This document shows positions 61,360-64,000 of a DNA stretch of 64,000 bases, in pieces. The position numbers were made by a program, and so were the translations under genes. This DNA is from Kitasatospora aureofaciens (GTDB taxonomy: Bacteria; Actinomycetota; Actinomycetes; Streptomycetales; Streptomycetaceae): NCBI GenBank assembly GCA_000720845.1, contig JODU01000033.1, forward strand, positions 1 through 64,000, read 5' to 3'. The notes beneath the pieces were generated by a model. The model worked only from the letters and a program-made list of their open reading frames with translations, searched no databases and was not told where the DNA came from. How positions within the stretch are numbered: the first letter of the stretch is position 1; every line of letters starts with the position of its first letter.

Positions 61360-61841
61360 TGGGTCGTGGTTCCTTCCAGCGAGGAACGGCCCGAACAGAG
61401 CCCCCGGTGTTCGCGCACCGGGGGCTCACGCCGTTGAAGTCGGTAGATCCGGCTCCCCTCAACGCTGCTCGTACGAGACGAGCAGCGGAGGCAACCGGCC
61501 CGCAGCAGGCGAGCTGCGGAGAGGTCGAACGCGGCGTTGCCGCGCGGTCCGTCTTTTCGACTCGGGGAGACGGGGCCCACCTATGCAGTTCTCAACGAAC
61601 GTCCAGCTCAGGGCCCCAACTGCACGAGCTATCCCAAACCAGCGCCATCGCGTAGAGCAGCTCAAAGAGAACCCCCTAGGCGTGGGACGCCCTCCACATT
61701 CCCCTTTGTCCCGGGACTGCGAGCGACGCAAGATGAGAATGACACGGTGTCCCGGGACTGTCAACAGTCCCGGGACACCGGCCAATCCTGGGACTGTGAT
61801 TCACTGGCTGAGTTGATATGCGAGGCGAGAGGGGTTTCCGC
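61360..61841. promoter_or_regulatory. Divergent control region of the AICE
   Basis: 482 bases between the leftward transfer operon and the rightward GntR gene, no gene seen. Four hairpins follow one another: AGCCCCCGGTG/CACCGGGGGCT (61399-61426), GCTGCTCGT/ACGAGCAGC (61464-61486), CCGCAGC/GCTGCGG (61500-61519) and CGCGGC/GCCGCG (61530-61544). The first sits about 40 bases before the DUF6284-like start and could be a leader attenuator. Confidence 0.65.
61708..61799. promoter_or_regulatory. Repressor operator cluster (TCCCGGGACTG)
   Basis: A perfect inverted repeat with 16-base arms (61746-61761 and 61764-61779, two-base gap) built from TCCCGGGACTG. Single copies flank it at 61708-61719 and, with one change, at 61786-61797. 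It ends 62 bases before the GntR start, so the repressor probably binds it to regulate itself and the divergent operon, as KorSA does in pSAM2. Confidence 0.85.
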
Positions 61842-62654
61842 ATGGCGCCCAAGACACCGCAGTGGCGCGGGCTGGCAGATGAGATCGCGCGGGAGATCGC
61901 GGCCGGCACCGCCGGATATCGCCCAGGCGATCAGCTACCGCAGATTCGTGACCTTGTCGCACAGGGCAAGGGGTCGAAGACCACTGTCCTCGCGGCCTAC
62001 AAGGCACTGGAAACTGAAGGCCTGGTCACGATGGTCCGGGGGCACGGCACGAAGGTTCGCGCTCGCCCGCCGCACCTCGTCCGTGAGCATCAAGAGCGGT
62101 ACGTGTGGGAGAAGAGACTGGCGCAGCAAGCGGACACAGTGCGCCGGGACAACGGCGTCATCGACAGAGACGCAGGGGTCGACCACGACGAGATCGAGAC
62201 TCACGCGACATTCAGCGCCCATCCGGCTGACGAGGAGCTAGCTGAGCGGTTCGGCGTAAAGCCCGGCACTCTGATGCTGCACCGGAAGTACTGGCACAGC
62301 GCCAACGGTGACGCGACCGCGCTGTCGCTGATTGACTCATACCTCGTCCACGAGGTGGCCGCGCGGAACCCCGATCTACTGGACAGCTCAAAGGAGCCTT
62401 GGCCGGGGGGTACGCACCACCAATTGAGCACCATTGGCATCGAGATCGACCGGATCGACGACGGCATCAGGACTCGGGTAGCCACGCAAGCGGAGGCGCG
62501 GAAGCTTGGGATTCCGGTAAACAGCGCGGTGTTCCTGCTCGACAAGACCAGCATCTCGACCGACGGTGACGTTGTTGAGTACTCGCGTGTGGTGCTCCCT
62601 GGCGAGCGGACAGAGTTCCGCTACTCCGTTCCGTTGGAGAGGTGGGCCCGGTGA
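61842..62654 (+). CDS. GntR-family repressor (KorSA-like)
   Basis: 270 residues from ATG 61842 (GAGAGGGG upstream; ATG 61818 lacks a site). Winged helix: WRGLADEIAREIAAGTAGYRPGDQLPQIRDLVAQGKGSKTTVLAAYKALETEGLVTMVRGHGTKV. C-terminal UTRA ligand-binding domain: ETHATFSAHPADEELAERFGVKPGTLMLHRKYWHSANGDATALSLIDSYL ... EYSRVVLPGERTEFRYSV. KorSA silences pSAM2 replication and transfer; the operator palindromes just upstream support the same task. The stop overlaps the glycosyltransferase GTG. Confidence 0.94.
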   Translation: MAPKTPQWRGLADEIAREIAAGTAGYRPGDQLPQIRDLVAQGKGSKTTVLAAYKALETEGLVTMVRGHGTKVRARPPHLVREHQERYVWEKRLAQQADTVRRDNGVIDRDAGVDHDEIETHATFSAHPADEELAERFGVKPGTLMLHRKYWHSANGDATALSLIDSYLVHEVAARNPDLLDSSKEPWPGGTHHQLSTIGIEIDRIDDGIRTRVATQAEARKLGIPVNSAVFLLDKTSISTDGDVVEYSRVVLPGERTEFRYSVPLERWAR

Positions 62655-63400
62655 CTCGCACCGTTTCGATCGTGACGCCGGTTCACGCGGCGGCGGTCGA
62701 TTTTCTCCCCGCAGCATTTGCCTCCCTCCGCGCCCAGGAACTGCCGGACGGGTGGGAGTGGGAATGGCTGGTCCAAGTAGACGGTGGTGACGATGCGGAC
62801 GTGCCAGCCGACATCTGCTCAGACCCTCGCGTTGAGGTGGGCAGCGGCAGACACGGGGGACCCGGCGTAGCGCGGACTCTGGCATGGGGGCGCAGCCGGG
62901 GCGAACTGGTGAAAGTCCTCGACGCCGACGACGTCCTGCCCAAGGGGGCTCTCGCCCGAGACATTGAGGTGCTGGACCAAAACCCATCCGTCGGGTGGAC
63001 TGTCTGCCGGGTGCTCGACCTCATGCCGGACGGGTCTCTCCAGCACTACACGCTTGGTGACCCCGAACCGGGGTTGCTCGTACGGGGTGAGCTGTATGCC
63101 TACTGGACCCGTACACACCGCCCCATGGTTCACCCCGCCTCACTCTGTATCCGTGGAAGCCTCCTAGCGGAGATCGGGGGATGGATGGCCCTACCCGCCT
63201 CCGAGGACACAGCCCTCTTGATGGCCCTTGATGTGATGGCCGATGGCTGGTTCATCGGCGAGGCAGGGTTGCACTACCGCAAGCACCCGGGGCAGACGAC
63301 TGCCCACCCTGACCACCGAGGAGGGGGCGAATGGAAAGCCCGGATGGGAGCGATCCGCAAGCACGCCGATGCTCTCGCTCTTCGGTACCGCCCTGTCTGA
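62651..63400 (+). CDS. Family 2 glycosyltransferase, AICE cargo
   Basis: 249 residues. GT-A fold: RTVSIVTPVHAAAVDFLPAAFASLRAQ, nucleotide-binding LVQVDGG, metal-binding DADD (KVLDADDVLPKGALARDIEVL), and acceptor-side LPASEDTALLMALDVMADGWFIGEAGLHYRKHPGQTT with a catalytic-type acid. No signal peptide or membrane segment. The GTG overlaps the GntR stop, so it is made with the repressor in the integrated state. Substrate unknown. It could alter a host surface or a small molecule. Confidence 0.9.
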   Translation: MTRTVSIVTPVHAAAVDFLPAAFASLRAQELPDGWEWEWLVQVDGGDDADVPADICSDPRVEVGSGRHGGPGVARTLAWGRSRGELVKVLDADDVLPKGALARDIEVLDQNPSVGWTVCRVLDLMPDGSLQHYTLGDPEPGLLVRGELYAYWTRTHRPMVHPASLCIRGSLLAEIGGWMALPASEDTALLMALDVMADGWFIGEAGLHYRKHPGQTTAHPDHRGGGEWKARMGAIRKHADALALRYRPV

Positions 63401-63412
63401 GTTTCGGGCCCG

Positions 63413-63432
63413 GTTGTCCTGGTCTTTGTCCA
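63413..63432. repeat. Candidate integrase arm site, right copy
   Basis: Exact 20-base copy of 51604-51623, 97 bases before the right att repeat. Read backwards it also resembles the integrase's last codons (DKDQDN), so it may be a leftover of an integrase gene end. Confidence 0.65.
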
Positions 63433-63529
63433 GTGCACGCACGATCACACGCGTTCACTGCCGTACGCGTCCACTGCTTGACCTGGCACGCGACCCCCCA
63501 TGGACGCTCCCGTACAGGCAGGCGGACAG

Positions 63530-63603
63530 TTGGAAAGCGTGTTGGGGGCAACCCCTCACGAGTTCGAATCTCGTATCCTCCGCCAGTGCCTCACCGGGCA
63601 CGA
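63530..63603. repeat. Right attachment site, 74-bp direct repeat
   Basis: Duplicate of the tRNA-Ser 3' half plus 21 bases past its CCA, identical to 51477-51550. It marks the right end of the AICE. Confidence 0.95.
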
Positions 63604-63606
63604 AGT

Positions 63607-63640
63607 CGAAGGGCCCCGCTGCTTGCAGCGGGGCCCTTCG
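63607..63640. terminator. Hairpin after the right att site
   Basis: 15-bp stem CGAAGGGCCCCGCTG/CAGCGGGGCCCTTCG with a CTTG loop, placed exactly like the terminator after tRNA-Ser at 51556-51583 but with a different inner sequence. Confidence 0.85.
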
Positions 63641-63643
63641 ACG

Positions 63644-63698
63644 TTGCCCGTACCGAGCGCGCATCCGCGCCGCTCCCCCAGGTTTCCAACCCGTGACC
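63644..63698 (-). pseudogene. Fragment of a second integrase
   Basis: Minus-strand VTGWKPGGAARMRARYGQR matches MGWEPGGAARMRARYLHV of the intact integrase, the segment with the active-site Trp and Tyr. At DNA level about 50 bases align to 51707-51755 with many substitutions, so it is a diverged relative and not a copy. It lies after the right att site just where a second element's int would be. The rest of the gene is missing. Confidence 0.8.
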
Positions 63699-63992
63699 GC
63701 CGGACGGAGGCGGGTCGGCAAGTCCAGCCTCGTCGAGGGGTTCATCCGGCGGACCGGGACGCCGCACCTCTTCTGCACCGCGGCGGGCGGCACGGCGGAG
63801 GACGACCTGACGGAGCTGCTCGACGCCGTCGCCAGGTCCACCCTGTGGATGCGAGGCGATCTCACGCCGAGCCGGATCAGGGAGCGGTGGACGAGCCGGC
63901 GGGGCCGCGCGATCGAGCCCCTGGTCCGGGAACCCCTCGGCCGCCTACTGAGCGGGGCATGGGTGCCCCTGATCTCAGCCTCACCGGACTGA
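63693..63992 (+). pseudogene. Truncated AAA-type ATPase fragment
   Basis: An open stretch reads AGRRRVGKSSLVEGFIRRTGTPHLFCTAAGG, a Walker A region of the GRRRVGK family of bacterial/archaeal ATPases, followed by helices and a stop at 63990-63992. The N-terminal part before the P-loop and everything after about 90 residues are gone. It begins exactly where the integrase fragment ends, so it looks like a deletion joint. Confidence 0.65.
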
Positions 63993-64000
63993 CGGCTGCT

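Larger units (their letters stand above)
51477..63603. mobile_element. AICE (pSAM2-type integrative conjugative element) in tRNA-Ser
   Basis: About 12.1 kb between 74-bp direct repeats, att left at 51477-51550 and att right at 63530-63603. It has all modules expected of an actinomycete integrative and conjugative element: tyrosine integrase and excisionase next to the left end, replication genes (DUF3631 ATPase, primase-polymerase), a single FtsK-like transfer protein, small spread-type proteins, and a GntR repressor. Cargo: a cytosine methyltransferase-like protein and a glycosyltransferase. The main operon runs leftward from 61359 to int, mostly with four-base overlaps. Apart from the methyltransferase, every gene looks intact, so it may still excise. 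Confidence 0.93.

Noticed and set aside
63243..63992. One 249-codon plus-strand gene at the right edge
   Set aside because: The frame crosses the att repeat and two unrelated segments; only the last about 100 codons resemble an ATPase.

Overview
The window is high-GC actinobacterial DNA. GTG starts and four-base start/stop overlaps are common, and bldC, a DUF3073 gene, an lsr2-type gene and a SARP regulator are all present, so it is a Streptomyces chromosome. From about 18.8 to 51.5 kb the order hrpA - bldC - vdh - purM - purF - purLQS - lsr2-like - ABC transporter/two-component system - purC - purD - dnaX matches, read backwards, what I recall of S. coelicolor SCO4092 to SCO4067. This middle part is conserved core. 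The two ends are accessory.

1-18.6 kb is the edge of a nonribosomal peptide cluster. The minus strand carries a flavin-dependent halogenase, a type II thioesterase, a starter protein (acyl-AMP ligase, ketoreductase, carrier protein) and the first elongating NRPS module (C-A-PCP-E), which runs off the left edge. Around them lie a divergent S9 peptidase, a large AfsR-type SARP regulator, a tiny secreted peptide, and a plus-strand group of Sfp-type phosphopantetheinyl transferase, 2Fe-2S ferredoxin and ferredoxin reductase. The NRPS is damaged or mis-assembled. Sequence is missing at three domain junctions, and one loss shifts the frame and removes the A10 lysine. A near-identical palindrome occurs in the halogenase/peptidase promoter region and near the 3' end of the halogenase gene.

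18.8-51.5 kb is housekeeping. It has six tRNA genes (Asp x2, Phe, Gly x3), the RNA helicase HrpA, BldC, valine dehydrogenase, and six purine genes plus purS in several transcription units. A META lipoprotein / maleylpyruvate-isomerase-fold / M23 peptidase / ArsR set has a perfect 18-bp palindrome at the ArsR start. There are also a Uma2 nuclease, an Lsr2 paralogue, an ABC exporter coupled to a two-component system, a dimethylformamidase-like protein, a membrane protein that looks like an M48 peptidase without its zinc site, and dnaX. The SRP RNA and tRNA-Ser(GGA) end this part.

51.5-63.6 kb is a complete pSAM2-type actinomycete integrative and conjugative element (AICE) in the 3' end of tRNA-Ser. 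It is bounded by a perfect 74-bp direct repeat. It encodes integrase, excisionase, a DUF3631 ATPase, a primase-polymerase, a cytosine methyltransferase with no visible PCQ loop, an FtsK/TraB-like translocase, small spread/membrane proteins, and a divergent GntR repressor with a glycosyltransferase. Non-coding signals include an array of GGTAGCG repeats near the replication genes, an operator palindrome before the repressor, and a 20-bp repeat on both sides of the reconstructed attP core. Beyond the right repeat lie a fragment of a second integrase and a broken AAA ATPase. These indicate that the same tRNA was used earlier by another element.
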